Part shown: positions 24,790-34,832 of the stretch, one piece after another
Numbering within the stretch: the stretch's first letter is position 1
How the letters are laid out: each line of letters begins with the position of its first letter
Assembly: GCF_019263805.1 (NCBI RefSeq)
Contig: NZ_CP079195.1
Coordinates: 3,273,001 to 3,337,000, forward strand
Direction: 5' to 3'
Length of the DNA stretch: 64,000 nt
DNA from: Polaribacter sp. NJDZ03
GTDB lineage: Bacteria; Bacteroidota; Bacteroidia; Flavobacteriales; Flavobacteriaceae
Notes under the pieces: generated by a model
Told to the model about the DNA's origin: nothing
The model's input: the letters and a program-made list of their open reading frames with translations, nothing else
Database searches by the model: none
Program-made: the position numbers and the translations under genes

Positions 24790-27204
24790 TTATTTAAGAG
24801 TAACCTCTTTTTCTTTTTTTATGATATTTACAGATGTTACTTTTCCTGCTTCTTCTGATTTCTTTACAATTTCAGGAACAGTTATTTCTGTTTTTTGAAT
24901 GCCTTTAGTAGTAACAATTTTAGCCGTTTTACTTGTAGTCATTGACAATTCTCCAGTAGTTTTTTTAATATCAAGCTTAACTTCTTTTTTAATTTCTTCA
25001 CTATGAGCTTTTGCATCAGAATGTCCTCCTAAAATAGGGGCAATTACTAAACCAATTAAGCAAGTAAGTTTAATTAATATATTCATAGATGGCCCAGAAG
25101 TATCTTTAAAGGGATCACCAACTGTATCGCCGGTAATTGCAGCCTCATGAGCAGCAGAACCTTTATGAGTCATCTCTCCATTAATCATCACTCCAGCTTC
25201 AAAAGACTTTTTAGCATTGTCCCAAGCTCCACCAGCATTATTCTGAAATATGGCCCATAAAACACCACTTACTGTTACACCAGCCATATAACCACCTAAC
25301 ATCTCTGCTATCATTAAATTATCCATGCCAAATAGCATAGGTAGAAATGCAATAACTAAAGGAAAACCAATTGTTAATAAACCTGGCAACATCATTTCTC
25401 TTAGAGAAGCTTTTGTAGAAATAGCAACACATTTATCATATTCTGGCTTTCCTGTACCCTCCATAATTCCTGGAATTTCAATAAATTGTCTTCTTACTTC
25501 ATAAACCATTTCCATTGCAGCTTTACCTACAGCATTCATTGCTAAAGCAGAGAATACTACAGGTACCATTCCACCAATAAACAACATGGCTAAAACGGGT
25601 GCTTTAAAAATATTAATTCCGTCTATTCCTGTAAAAGTTACATAGGCAGCAAATAAAGCCAATGACGTTAATGCGGCAGAAGCTATAGCAAAGCCTTTAC
25701 CAGTTGCTGCTGTTGTATTACCTACAGAATCTAATATATCTGTACGTTCTCTTACGATAGGGTCTTGTTCGCTCATTTCTGCAATACCACCAGCATTATC
25801 TGCTATTGGTCCAAAAGCATCAATAGCTAATTGCATAGCTGTAGTTGCCATCATTGCAGATGCTGCCATTGCAACACCATAAAACCCTGCTAATGCATAA
25901 GAAGACCAAATTGCCGCTGCGAATAATATTACTGTAGGAAAAGTAGAAATCATTCCTGTTGCTAAACCAGCAATAATATTTGTACCAGCTCCAGTTGCAG
26001 ATTTTTGAACAATATTTAAAATTGGTTTTTTACCTAAACCTGTATAATATTCTGTTACTGCAGATATAATACCTCCAACAAATAAACCGACTAAAGTTGC
26101 ATAAAAAACACGCATTGAAGATATATTTTTAGATACATTTCCTCCTGTTTCAAAGAAATTCATTTTCATTGTTTCTGGCAACATATAGTTTACCAAAACG
26201 TAACAAGAAATGGCAACTAAGGCAATTGAAAACCAATTTCCTTTATTTAAAGCTCCCATTACTTGAGATTCTTTAGCGTTATTATCTTTAATGCTAACGA
26301 ACATGGTGCCTATTAAAGAAATAATAATTCCAACACCAGCTATTGCCATAGGCAATAATATAGGACCAATAGAACCAAAATTCTTAAATATAGCAATGTC
26401 GTTTACTTCAATAATATAGTTTCCTAAAACCATTGCAGCTAAAACAGTTGCTACATATGAACCAAATAAATCGGCACCCATTCCAGCAACATCACCAACA
26501 TTATCACCAACATTATCTGCAATTGTAGCAGGATTCCTCGGGTCATCTTCTGGAATACCAGCTTCTACCTTACCAACTAAATCTGCACCAACATCTGCTG
26601 CTTTGGTATAAATACCACCACCAACTCTTGCAAATAAGGCAATAGATTCTGCACCCAATGAAAAACCAGCTAATGTTTCTAAAACAATTGTCATTTTATC
26701 TACAGAAAAAGTTTCTTCTGCGCCACCCATAAAGTAATTGTAGAAAATGATAAAAAAAACGGTTAATCCTAATACAGCTAAACTGGCTACACCAAGCCCC
26801 ATAACGGTACCACCTCCAAAAGATATTTTTAAAGCATTTGGCAAACTAGTTTTTGCCGCTTGTGTAGTTCTTACATTTGTTTTGGTGGCAATTCTCATTC
26901 CTATATTTCCTGCAAAAGCAGAAAAAAATGCTCCAAAAATAAAGGATACAACAATTAAAATATGTGTTGTAGGCACCATAAACGAAACTGCTGTTAAGGC
27001 TATACTTACAATAACTACAAAAATAGCAAGTAACTTATATTCTGCATTTAAGAAAGCAAGTGCTCCTTCATGGATGTAATCGGATATTTCTTTCATTTTG
27101 CCATCTCCGGCATCTTGCTTCATTACCCAGTTTTGTTTAATCCACATGTAGATTAATCCAATAATAGCCATTGCTATTGGCATATAAATCATCATTGATT
27201 CCAT
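24790..27204 (-). CDS. hppA: Membrane-bound proton/sodium-pumping pyrophosphatase
   Basis: Hydrolyses pyrophosphate and pumps ions across the inner membrane. At 804 residues with about 16 hydrophobic segments it fits the family. The PPi-site signature [11 protein letters not shown] is at 205-215, with [21 protein letters not shown] following. [10 protein letters not shown] (495-504) has Ala where K+-independent enzymes have Lys, indicating the K+-dependent subfamily. The residue after GADLF is Gly rather than the Glu usual in Na+ pumps, so H+ pumping is favoured but unsure. Unusual is a charged, Lys-rich C-terminal tail of about 79 residues (from GGHSDAKA, about 726) beyond the last membrane segment. 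The soluble pyrophosphatase gene lies just upstream. Confidence 0.95.
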   Translation of the reverse strand: MESMMIYMPIAMAIIGLIYMWIKQNWVMKQDAGDGKMKEISDYIHEGALAFLNAEYKLLAIFVVIVSIALTAVSFMVPTTHILIVVSFIFGAFFSAFAGNIGMRIATKTNVRTTQAAKTSLPNALKISFGGGTVMGLGVASLAVLGLTVFFIIFYNYFMGGAEETFSVDKMTIVLETLAGFSLGAESIALFARVGGGIYTKAADVGADLVGKVEAGIPEDDPRNPATIADNVGDNVGDVAGMGADLFGSYVATVLAAMVLGNYIIEVNDIAIFKNFGSIGPILLPMAIAGVGIIISLIGTMFVSIKDNNAKESQVMGALNKGNWFSIALVAISCYVLVNYMLPETMKMNFFETGGNVSKNISSMRVFYATLVGLFVGGIISAVTEYYTGLGKKPILNIVQKSATGAGTNIIAGLATGMISTFPTVILFAAAIWSSYALAGFYGVAMAASAMMATTAMQLAIDAFGPIADNAGGIAEMSEQDPIVRERTDILDSVGNTTAATGKGFAIASAALTSLALFAAYVTFTGIDGINIFKAPVLAMLFIGGMVPVVFSALAMNAVGKAAMEMVYEVRRQFIEIPGIMEGTGKPEYDKCVAISTKASLREMMLPGLLTIGFPLVIAFLPMLFGMDNLMIAEMLGGYMAGVTVSGVLWAIFQNNAGGAWDNAKKSFEAGVMINGEMTHKGSAAHEAAITGDTVGDPFKDTSGPSMNILIKLTCLIGLVIAPILGGHSDAKAHSEEIKKEVKLDIKKTTGELSMTTSKTAKIVTTKGIQKTEITVPEIVKKSEEAGKVTSVNIIKKEKEVTLK

Positions 27205-27430
27205 ATAATTGTTTTTATTAAATTATTATTAAGTAAAAGTAATAAAATCAACTTAATAAAAAAAGACTATATAATTTAAAGATAATGTATTTAAAAGTTG
27301 TTTATTTTATCTATACTATGACTTATGTCAGCTTTTTTAGTAAATTCTATCAAATTTAGATATTCTTTTGCTTGTTATAATAACTATAATCAATATAAAC
27401 CGTTTTGATTTTTTAAATTTTAAACAAAAA

Positions 27431-27458
27431 AAAGCACCTTAAAAAATTAAGGTGCTTT
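27431..27458 (-). terminator. Terminator of ppa
   Basis: AAAGCACCTTAA (27431-27442) and TTAAGGTGCTTT (27447-27458) form a 12-bp stem with an AAAA loop, flanked by an A-run on the left that becomes a T-run on the minus strand. It lies directly after the ppa stop. Confidence 0.88.
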
Positions 27459-27478
27459 TTACTTTTATTGAAATTTAC

Positions 27479-28030
27479 TTAGATAGTAAATGTTCTTTTT
27501 TTCTTGTGTTCGCTATCATCATAACGTTTAACACATTCATCATAAATTTTAATTGCTGCAGTAGCATCTCCCCAACCACCAGTATCAACTTTTTTCTTTT
27601 CTAAGTCTTTATAAACTTGAAAGAAATGCTCTATTTCTTTTAATCTGTGAGGATTTAAATCTGCAATATCTTCTTTGTTACTCCAAATAGGATCAGAAAC
27701 AGGTACACAAATTATTTTTTCATCAGGACCTTTTTCATCCGTCATATAAAAAACTCCAATAGGTCTAACTTCCATAACAACCATTGGGTAGGTTGGTTGA
27801 TGTCCTAAAACTAAAACGTCTAGAGGATCTGAATCTAGAGCCAAAGTTTCTGGAATAAATCCATAATCACCTGGGTACATCATAGAAGAAAATAACATTC
27901 TATCAAATCTAATTTTATGTAATGTAAAATCGTATTCGTATTTATTTCTACTTCCTTTTGGTATTTCTATAAGTACATCAAAAGTTATTGGGTTTTTTGG
28001 TTCTTTACTCATTGTCTTAGGTTCTTTCAT
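27479..28030 (-). CDS. ppa: Inorganic pyrophosphatase (soluble, family I)
   Basis: Hydrolyses PPi to phosphate in the cytoplasm, pulling biosynthetic reactions forward. The family I pattern is clear: VLIEIPKGSRNKYEYD, then MMYPGDYGFIPETLALDSDPLDVLVLG, which holds the catalytic Asp signature D-x-D-P-x-D. At 183 residues it is typical. An alternative start is the second Met at residue 7 (MSKEPKNP), which matches the usual length better. It has its own terminator and lies upstream of hppA, so the cell has both an energy-wasting and an energy-conserving PPi hydrolase side by side. Confidence 0.95.
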   Translation of the reverse strand: MKEPKTMSKEPKNPITFDVLIEIPKGSRNKYEYDFTLHKIRFDRMLFSSMMYPGDYGFIPETLALDSDPLDVLVLGHQPTYPMVVMEVRPIGVFYMTDEKGPDEKIICVPVSDPIWSNKEDIADLNPHRLKEIEHFFQVYKDLEKKKVDTGGWGDATAAIKIYDECVKRYDDSEHKKKRTFTI

Positions 28031-28084
28031 TTTTTGGTTTTACACAAAAATAGTTATAAATTAAATTTTATTTCAGTTTTTAGG

Positions 28085-28098
28085 GCGTAAATTTACGC
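28085..28098. repeat. Perfect 14-bp palindrome
   Basis: GCGTAAATTTACGC lies between the DUF5686 gene and ppa. Its GGGCGTAAA flank recurs in inverse orientation at 30731-30740 (TTTACGCCC) on the other side of the DUF5686 gene. The role is unknown. Confidence 0.5.
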
Positions 28099-28141
28099 AA
28101 AGGATTTCGATTGAGTTCTTAAAAGACATCAATATCTTATT

Positions 28142-30652
28142 TTAAAAATTAAATAGCAATCCTGCTGTTACTCCAAATTTTCTTGCTTCAGAATTATCAA
28201 AGTAGTTTCCTCTAAAGTTAAAATCTACTCGTAATACCTTAAAAATATTAGCAACTCCAACACTGTATTCATAATAAGGTTCTTGAGAAGGAGCTGTTAA
28301 GGGTATCTGAAAACTATTAGGAGTTGTGTTTAATGCAACGTTTTTGTCAGAGATATCTCCTAAAAATGTTTTAAAACCTATTACTGTTCTTAACTTAGTC
28401 TTTTTTAATAGTGGAATTCTAGAAAAAATTCTACCATTAAAATTATGTTCTAAATGAAAGGAAGCATATCTATCTGTTACAAATTCGTAGAAATTTAGTA
28501 GGTTAAAGGTATTGTTAAACATAAAATAAGTTTGATTTCCTGGAGCAACACTTAATAAGCCTAAAGGAACTTCGCCAAAAGTTTGTCCCATTTCTAAAGA
28601 AGTTTTTAACCTTCCGAGGCCACCAATTTTCCATAATTTAAATAAGGAAACTTGCACTTTAGTATAATCAAAATCACTACCAAAAATATCTTTAGTTCCT
28701 CTTGTTATTTGGGTGAAATATTGTGTGTAATTAGTGTTTGCAGCTTCTCTCTGTACTCCAAAACCAGACATTTTTCTTTTAGGATAATAGCCCAAAGAAA
28801 AAACAGTTTCTAATTGTCTTATGTTAGATGAAATTCCAGATGGAGCGGTAACATCATTATAATCTAAACTAAAACTATCTGAAGCTGAATTTAGTGTTTT
28901 GTAATTTGCAGAAAGCTTTAATATTAAATTTGGAGTTGGTTCTATTTCTCCTGTAAGTGTAGTAATATTAATATTTGTTAGTTTGTCATTTGTACCAGTG
29001 CTAATTAATGATGAAGAACCGTCACTTCTGCCTAAAACATCTGTATTTGCGGTTAAAGTAGCTCCAATTTGTTCAATATCATTTTTCTTACCACCTGTAA
29101 TTACAAATCTATTTTTTTCATTTACAAGCCATTTTGCTTGAAATCCATATTTTAAATTCTTATCTTTTAAACCATAAGCAGTATAGGCTTCTAGTCTAAA
29201 TAAATCATTTGAAGATTTATAAGTTCTAGCACCAACCCTTACACGCAATCCTTCTACGTCATTATAACCAAAAGTAGAAAAAATAGGGCCATAATCTATG
29301 TTTAAAGATTCTATTTCAAAATATCCAGAATACATGGTCTGAACAGCTTTGTTGATGTTTTTAAATTTTTTAACCGTTTTTAAAGTATCTATTAATTTAT
29401 AGATTCCTTTTTCGTTTTTATTGAGTTCTTCTAATCTATTATTGTCCCAAAACTCTCTAGATTTACTATATATGGAATCGTTGTTTGGGGTAAAAACTTT
29501 TTTATCATAAAAGTTTTCATCTTTTAATGGTTTATTGAAAACATAATCTTTATAAATGGTAGTTTTTTTACCATAAACTCCTCTCGATTTATCTTTTTTA
29601 CTAAGTGCAAAATCAGATAATAAATAGTCTCTTTTTAAGACAAAAATAGAATCGTTTAACAATTCAAACTCTTGTTCTATATACACATCTTTTACCCAGT
29701 TTATATTGGCATTTTTTACGACTTGTAAATTAATTTCTTTTACAGCAAATGTGGAATCATTTACCCAGAAATTACCTTTAAAAGTAAGTTCATTTTGTCT
29801 TCTAGGATAGTAAATAATATTATAGCACCATTTTTTACCTATATAAGAGCTATCTGCCAAAACATAATTATAATTATTGATTCCTGTTTTAGACAATGGG
29901 CTCACAAAGCTTTTATCGAATATTTTTAAATAATTGTCATAAATATCATATTCAGCATATAAATCATCTACATAATCGATAAGTTGTTGGTCTTTACTAA
30001 AACCAGAGTTTTGGTTTGCAATTAAAACTTCTTTTTCTTTATTTACAGTATTGTCTCCATATACTTGCGTAAGATTTTCGTTTAAAAAAACAGGTAAAAA
30101 AGTTTTTCCAGTTATGCTAGAGGTATCTATATCTTTAAAAACAAATTCTAATCCTTTAAATATTTTTTTTCCTTTTAATTTTTCATCAATAGTATTTAAA
30201 TCAAATTCTACTTTTTGATATTTCTTATAACTATATTGATTAAAATGACTTAAACCATTTTTACGTTTTTGAGCCCAAATTTTTCTAAGAATATCTATTG
30301 CAGGATTGTTTTTTTTGGGTTGTTTGCCTGTTGCTATTATAATTTCATCTAAAGCATCTGTTTCTTCTTCAAGTATAATTTTTAAGTTGTAGCTAATTCT
30401 GTGTTCTAAAGGTACTATTTGTGTTTTATAACCAATAAAAGAAACTTCTATTTCTTTCCAGGTTTCTTTAGATTCAAAATAAAAACCACCATTTTCATCA
30501 CTCGTGGTTCCTTCTATGGAGCCCTTAAATTGTATACTGCAATAGGGAAGAGGTGTGTTGTCTGCATCTGTTATAATTCCCTTTACCTTTGTTTGTGCTA
30601 ATAAAGAGATAGAAAATAATAGAGTATAAATTAAAGCGAATTTTATTTTCAT
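28142..30652 (-). CDS. DUF5686/carboxypeptidase-regulatory-domain outer-membrane protein
   Basis: 836 residues. It has a signal peptide (about 1-19, ending SISLLAQ), then a carboxypeptidase-regulatory-like domain (VKGIITDADNTPLPYCSIQFKGS, with DENGGFYF), then a long region matching the DUF5686 pattern in layout and a C-terminal beta-strand-rich part ending FNF. It is probably an outer-membrane protein. DUF5686 proteins are frequent in Bacteroidota and have no established function. It has no operon partner within close distance: ppa lies 111 bases further and pdhB is separated by a terminator. Confidence 0.82.
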   Translation of the reverse strand: MKIKFALIYTLLFSISLLAQTKVKGIITDADNTPLPYCSIQFKGSIEGTTSDENGGFYFESKETWKEIEVSFIGYKTQIVPLEHRISYNLKIILEEETDALDEIIIATGKQPKKNNPAIDILRKIWAQKRKNGLSHFNQYSYKKYQKVEFDLNTIDEKLKGKKIFKGLEFVFKDIDTSSITGKTFLPVFLNENLTQVYGDNTVNKEKEVLIANQNSGFSKDQQLIDYVDDLYAEYDIYDNYLKIFDKSFVSPLSKTGINNYNYVLADSSYIGKKWCYNIIYYPRRQNELTFKGNFWVNDSTFAVKEINLQVVKNANINWVKDVYIEQEFELLNDSIFVLKRDYLLSDFALSKKDKSRGVYGKKTTIYKDYVFNKPLKDENFYDKKVFTPNNDSIYSKSREFWDNNRLEELNKNEKGIYKLIDTLKTVKKFKNINKAVQTMYSGYFEIESLNIDYGPIFSTFGYNDVEGLRVRVGARTYKSSNDLFRLEAYTAYGLKDKNLKYGFQAKWLVNEKNRFVITGGKKNDIEQIGATLTANTDVLGRSDGSSSLISTGTNDKLTNINITTLTGEIEPTPNLILKLSANYKTLNSASDSFSLDYNDVTAPSGISSNIRQLETVFSLGYYPKRKMSGFGVQREAANTNYTQYFTQITRGTKDIFGSDFDYTKVQVSLFKLWKIGGLGRLKTSLEMGQTFGEVPLGLLSVAPGNQTYFMFNNTFNLLNFYEFVTDRYASFHLEHNFNGRIFSRIPLLKKTKLRTVIGFKTFLGDISDKNVALNTTPNSFQIPLTAPSQEPYYEYSVGVANIFKVLRVDFNFRGNYFDNSEARKFGVTAGLLFNF

Positions 30653-30841
30653 TAGTAAGAATAATTCTTGATGTTTTTTTGTGAATAAATAACGTAATCG
30701 TTCATTAATTATTTCCTAGTCGGTGTATTATTTACGCCCTTACTAAAAAAAAGGTATAATGTTTGTTGTGTAGTATTTAGAAGTAGAAAATACGTGAGAT
30801 TTAGATACTGTAGAAGTACTGACTGTGTAAAATTGCCAAAT

Positions 30842-30881
30842 AAAAAAAAGACTAATAAAATATATTTATTAGCCTTTTTTA
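30842..30881 (-). terminator. Terminator between pdhB and the DUF5686 gene
   Basis: CTAATAAA pairs with TTTATTAG across a short loop, flanked by an A-run on the left (a T-run on the minus strand) and a T-run on the right. It lies 20 bases after the pdhB stop. Confidence 0.8.
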
Positions 30882-30900
30882 TCAATTTATTGAAGTTGTC

Positions 30901-31881
30901 TTATTTTTTATACATTACTTCTTTTACCGCTTTTATAACGTCTTTATAATTTGGTATCCATTTCTCAAATAATACAGGAGAATAAGGAGCAGGAGTATCT
31001 GCAGTAGTAATTCTTTTAATAGGAGCATCTAAATAATCAAATGCTTCTTCTTGTACTCTGTAAGTTATTTCTGTAGAAATACTAGCAAATGGCCAAGATT
31101 CTTCTAAAATAACTAATCTGTTTGTCTTTTTTACTGAAGTTAAAATAGCAGCATGATCCATTGGGCGTACTGTTCTTAAATCAATAATTTCACAAGAAAT
31201 ATTTTCTTTAGCTAATTCATCAGCAGCTTTATAAGCTTCTTTAATAATTTTACCAAAAGAAACGATAGTTACATCTGTTCCTGCTCTTTTAATGTCTGCA
31301 ACTCCAATAGGGATAATGTATTCTCCTTCTGGGATTTCCATTTTATCACCATACATTTGTTCAGACTCCATAAAAATAACCGGATCGTCATCTCTAATAG
31401 CTGCTTTTAATAAACCTTTTGCATCATAAGGATTAGAAGGTACAATAACCTTTAAACCTGGTGTGTTTGCAAACCAGTTTTCAAATGCTTGTGAGTGAGT
31501 TGCACCTAATTGACCAGCAGAACCTGTAGGTCCTCTAAAAACAATTGGGCAATTAAACTGTCCACCAGACATTTGTCTAATTTTTGCAGCATTATTTATA
31601 ATTTGATCAATACCAACCAAAGAGAAGTTAAAAGTCATATACTCTACAATTGGTCTAAGACCATTCATTGCAGAACCAACTGCAACCCCAGCAAAACCAA
31701 GCTCAGCTATAGGTGTGTCTATAACACGTTTAGCACCAAACTCATCTAACATACCTTTAGATGCCTTGTAGGCACCATTATATTCTGCAACTTCTTCACC
31801 CATTAAATAAATGCTTTCATCTCTGCGCATTTCTTCACTCATGGCTTCACAAATTGCCTCTCTGAATTGAACTGTTTTCAT
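30901..31881 (-). CDS. pdhB: Pyruvate dehydrogenase E1 component, beta subunit
   Basis: Beta chain of the thiamine-diphosphate-dependent E1 enzyme of the pyruvate dehydrogenase complex. At 326 residues it has the family patterns MSEEMRRDESIYLMGEEVAEYNGAYK, GFAGVAVGSAMNGLRPIVEYMTFNF and VRPMDHAAILTSVKKTNRLVILEESW. It is alone here; alpha and E2/E3 genes are not in this window. An adjacent -7-like box is present on the minus strand. Function is clear from family; membership of the pyruvate rather than branched-chain complex rests on overall similarity. Confidence 0.92.
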   Translation of the reverse strand: MKTVQFREAICEAMSEEMRRDESIYLMGEEVAEYNGAYKASKGMLDEFGAKRVIDTPIAELGFAGVAVGSAMNGLRPIVEYMTFNFSLVGIDQIINNAAKIRQMSGGQFNCPIVFRGPTGSAGQLGATHSQAFENWFANTPGLKVIVPSNPYDAKGLLKAAIRDDDPVIFMESEQMYGDKMEIPEGEYIIPIGVADIKRAGTDVTIVSFGKIIKEAYKAADELAKENISCEIIDLRTVRPMDHAAILTSVKKTNRLVILEESWPFASISTEITYRVQEEAFDYLDAPIKRITTADTPAPYSPVLFEKWIPNYKDVIKAVKEVMYKK

Positions 31882-31912
31882 CTAGTATTATTGTAATTAG
31901 TAATTTCAATTG

Positions 31913-31920
31913 CAAAAGTA
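31913..31920 (-). promoter_or_regulatory. Putative -7 box of the pdhB promoter
   Basis: On the minus strand the bases read TACTTTTG, an exact TAnnTTTG. It lies 31 bases upstream of the pdhB start. Confidence 0.5.
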
Positions 31921-31990
31921 AGGAATTATATATAAAAAAAATAGTCAAAAAAAGAAAATAATAATATCAATATTATGTTTTTATCGGTTT

Positions 31991-33502
31991 CTATTGAAAA
32001 TGAAATATACTGGATTCTTTAGGGTATTCAAATCCTTTTATTTCAGACAAATCTAGGATGCTGTAGAAGAGGAAATCTGTGGAGATTGAATTGTTTTTGT
32101 TCAAATTAAGATTTTCTACTTTTTTAGGATTTTTTTGTTTAAAATTTTCAGAATACCAAACCAACATTGCAGGATTTTCTGAGGCTTTATGTTTTTGAGG
32201 ATGAAACCATTTACCGTCTTCACCTAAAATTTCTCCATGGTCTGAAAGGTATATTAATATGGTATTCTTAGAAGATTTTTTTAAATCTTCTATAATTTTA
32301 TTTAAAAAAGAATCTAAATACAAAATGGTATTATCGTAAGAATTTATAAGTGCTGTTTTAGAGGAAGATCCTACATATTTACTGGTTACTATTGGTTTGT
32401 ATACGGTAGAATTTTCATCGAATCTACTATTGTAGTACCAATGACTCCCTATCATATGAAGGGTTGTTATTTTATTTCCTTTAAAATTTTTAGTAAGATC
32501 TATGTTATTTAATATTTCTAAATCTTTTTCTTTTTTAAAGCTTAAAACGGAATGGAATTTATCTATAATTTGTATTTTATCATTGGTGTTCACAATGTCT
32601 TTGTAGCTTTTTTCTAATGATTGATTTCCAATCCATGTTGTTTTAAAAGCTGCTTTGTTAAGTACATTATACAAACTAGTTGCGGTGTTTAAAGTGTCTA
32701 TAATAGACTTATCTGTTAGAATTTGTGGTACGCTAATAGCGGTGTACGTTAATGGAGTATAGATATTTTTGTAACTAATTATATTTTTCTGATGCTCTAA
32801 TAAAGGAGTTGTTTTCCGGTGATATCCATTTAAAGAAAGATGATCTGCTCTTACCGATTCTCCAAGAACAAAAACAATATGTAAGTCGTCTTGTGTACTT
32901 ACAATATGTTTATCTACATCTTCTAAAATTAAATCTGCTTTTGCTAAATATTGTTTCACACTAAAAAATGCAGAGTACGGTAATCTTCGTTTAAGAGCGC
33001 CAAAACGATAATTTTCAACCATAAAAAATGTAATTATTCCAAGTATCGATAAAACAAATAAAGGCGATTTTATAGTATTCTTTTTAAGTTTTGTATATGT
33101 TTTTAAAATGATAAATACAGCAAGCATAGCAAGCAGTATATATATTAAAAATAGCCAACTAAATACATCTACTGCAATATCTAAATTGGTTTCAGAAATG
33201 GCTTGAATCATGCCAAAATCTATACTAATATCTTGAGTGTACACCCAAAATGATAAACAAGCACATATTAAAAATAGAATAGGAAAAAGTAGGATAAATA
33301 CTCTTTTAAATAAACTTAAAATATATATAAAACCAAATACAGAAAACTGAAGTAACAGAAAATGTATTACGTAGATAAAAAATGCTTTTACAGTACCAAA
33401 AGGTACATGAACATAACAGGCAATAGTTATAAATAGAGCTACAAAGATATTTAGTAGTAAATGAAACTGAATTTCTTTTTTATAAACTTTTATTTTTTCC
33501 AT
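31991..33502 (-). CDS. Phosphoethanolamine transferase-like inner-membrane protein (sulfatase fold)
   Basis: 503 residues. About five N-terminal hydrophobic segments (to about residue 165) precede a periplasmic sulfatase-fold domain with FVLGESVRADHLSLNGYHRKTTP (metal ligand Glu215). The nucleophile threonine is expected at Thr254 in TYTAISVPQ, by comparison with EptA/MCR where a T-x-T-A pattern precedes the conserved S-x-P. Later LIYLSDHGEILGEDG and W-F-H-P-Q-K-H supply further metal ligands. The cysteines flanking the active site in EptA are missing. The role is probably addition of phosphoethanolamine to lipid A or another envelope glycolipid. Confidence 0.85.
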   Translation of the reverse strand: MEKIKVYKKEIQFHLLLNIFVALFITIACYVHVPFGTVKAFFIYVIHFLLLQFSVFGFIYILSLFKRVFILLFPILFLICACLSFWVYTQDISIDFGMIQAISETNLDIAVDVFSWLFLIYILLAMLAVFIILKTYTKLKKNTIKSPLFVLSILGIITFFMVENYRFGALKRRLPYSAFFSVKQYLAKADLILEDVDKHIVSTQDDLHIVFVLGESVRADHLSLNGYHRKTTPLLEHQKNIISYKNIYTPLTYTAISVPQILTDKSIIDTLNTATSLYNVLNKAAFKTTWIGNQSLEKSYKDIVNTNDKIQIIDKFHSVLSFKKEKDLEILNNIDLTKNFKGNKITTLHMIGSHWYYNSRFDENSTVYKPIVTSKYVGSSSKTALINSYDNTILYLDSFLNKIIEDLKKSSKNTILIYLSDHGEILGEDGKWFHPQKHKASENPAMLVWYSENFKQKNPKKVENLNLNKNNSISTDFLFYSILDLSEIKGFEYPKESSIFHFQ

Positions 33503-33974
33503 TTATAAAGGGTACATATTTATTGATTAATAATAAAAGGGGATCTTTTAATAAAGGTTGAATTACAACTAAAATAACTCTTGTGTTTTTTCAATGAATC
33601 CTAAGCTTTTTAGAGTTTTCTTGATGAAAAATGCCTGCTATTATAAAAAAACGAAAGTAAACTATAAATATAATTCTCAATTAAAGAAATCTATCTCCGT
33701 AAAAAACTAGAATGATACCAAAACCTTTAATTTGGTCAATCTAATTTATTCTTTTTTGATTTGAAACTAGAGCGCTGATATTTTTTTGAAATTTTATTTT
33801 ACTATTAATTTTATTTTAACTGTAAAGAACATACTTTTTTTACATTTTATTAAATAAATGTATCTTCTTAATGTGAAAAAGTTAAATAATTGAAAAAAAT
33901 ACTATGCATGCATAGTATTTTTTTAAAAAATTACGTATTTTCGTTGCAGATAAAAAGTATAAAAATAGAATTTT
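33503..33974. other. Intergenic region upstream of etfB
   Basis: 472 AT-rich bases with no convincing gene. It contains the 32-bp perfect palindrome (33893-33924) and a near -7 sequence TATTTTCG (33936-33943) before etfB. Nothing else was recognised. Confidence 0.6.
33893..33924. promoter_or_regulatory. Perfect 32-bp palindrome upstream of etfB
   Basis: Seven A, then TACTATGCATGCATAGTA, then seven T: every base is symmetric about the centre. It lies 50 bases upstream of the etfB start and just before the probable -7 box. It could be a dimeric-regulator operator or a two-way terminator with an A-run and T-run. No terminator is needed for an upstream gene on this strand, because the neighbour is divergent, so an operator is at least as likely. 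Confidence 0.6.
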
Positions 33975-34721
33975 ATGAAAATATTGGTTTGTATTAGTCA
34001 TGTTCCAGATACCACATCTAAGATTAATTTTACAGAAAACGATACGAAATTTGATACAAATGGAGTACAGTTTGTTATTAATCCTTACGATGAATTTTGT
34101 TTAACAAGAGCCATGTGGTTTAAAGAAAAACAAGGTGCTTCTGTAACAATTGTAAATGTTGGTGGCCCAGAAACAGAACCTACATTGCGTAAAGCTTTAG
34201 CAATAGGAGCCGATAATGCAATACGTGTAAATGTAAACCCAACAGACGGATTTCAAGTAGCAAAAGAATTAGCAGCAGTTGTAAAAAATGGCGAATATGA
34301 TTTAGTATTGGCAGGAAAAGAATCTGCAGATTATAACGGTCAAATGGTTCCCGGAATGTTAGCGACGTTAACAGATTTTAATTTTATAAATGGTTGTGTT
34401 GGTATAGAGGTAGACGGAACAACTGTTACTGCAACTAGAGAAATAGATGGAGGAAATGAAACTTTATCAACAAGTTTGCCTTTAGTAATTGGTGGACAAA
34501 AAGGAGTGGTAGAAGAAAAAGATTTACGCATACCAAATATGCGTGGAATTATGATGGCACGTAAAAAACCATTAGAAGTGGTAGAGCCCGTTAGTAATGA
34601 AGCGTCAACAAGTATTAAATCTTTTGAAAAACTACCAGCAAAAGGAGCAGTAAAATTAGTAGATGCAGATAATGTAGATGAGTTAATTAGCTTGTTACAT
34701 AACGAAGCAAAAGTAATATAA
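33975..34721 (+). CDS. etfB: Electron transfer flavoprotein, beta subunit
   Basis: Small subunit of the FAD/AMP-binding electron carrier that accepts electrons from acyl-CoA and other dehydrogenases. At 248 residues it starts MKILVCISHVPDTTSKI and has GADNAIRVNVNP, VLAGKESADYNGQMVPGMLA and TREIDGGNETL as family blocks. It is followed after 111 bases by etfA, transcribed in the same direction. The pair likely feeds the respiratory quinone pool through an ETF-quinone oxidoreductase that is not in this window. Confidence 0.95.
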   Translation: MKILVCISHVPDTTSKINFTENDTKFDTNGVQFVINPYDEFCLTRAMWFKEKQGASVTIVNVGGPETEPTLRKALAIGADNAIRVNVNPTDGFQVAKELAAVVKNGEYDLVLAGKESADYNGQMVPGMLATLTDFNFINGCVGIEVDGTTVTATREIDGGNETLSTSLPLVIGGQKGVVEEKDLRIPNMRGIMMARKKPLEVVEPVSNEASTSIKSFEKLPAKGAVKLVDADNVDELISLLHNEAKVI

Positions 34722-34832
34722 ATATAATGTGTAACAGTTTAAGTGTTAAATTGTGTAACTGTAAAAAAGATTACTCAAAAATTACACAATTAAACGAATA
34801 ATAAATTATACAATTAAACAAAATAAAAATAT

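Noticed and set aside
26747..27079. 110-residue plus-strand frame inside hppA
   Set aside because: It is antisense to conserved membrane segments of hppA; its hydrophobicity is a complement effect.
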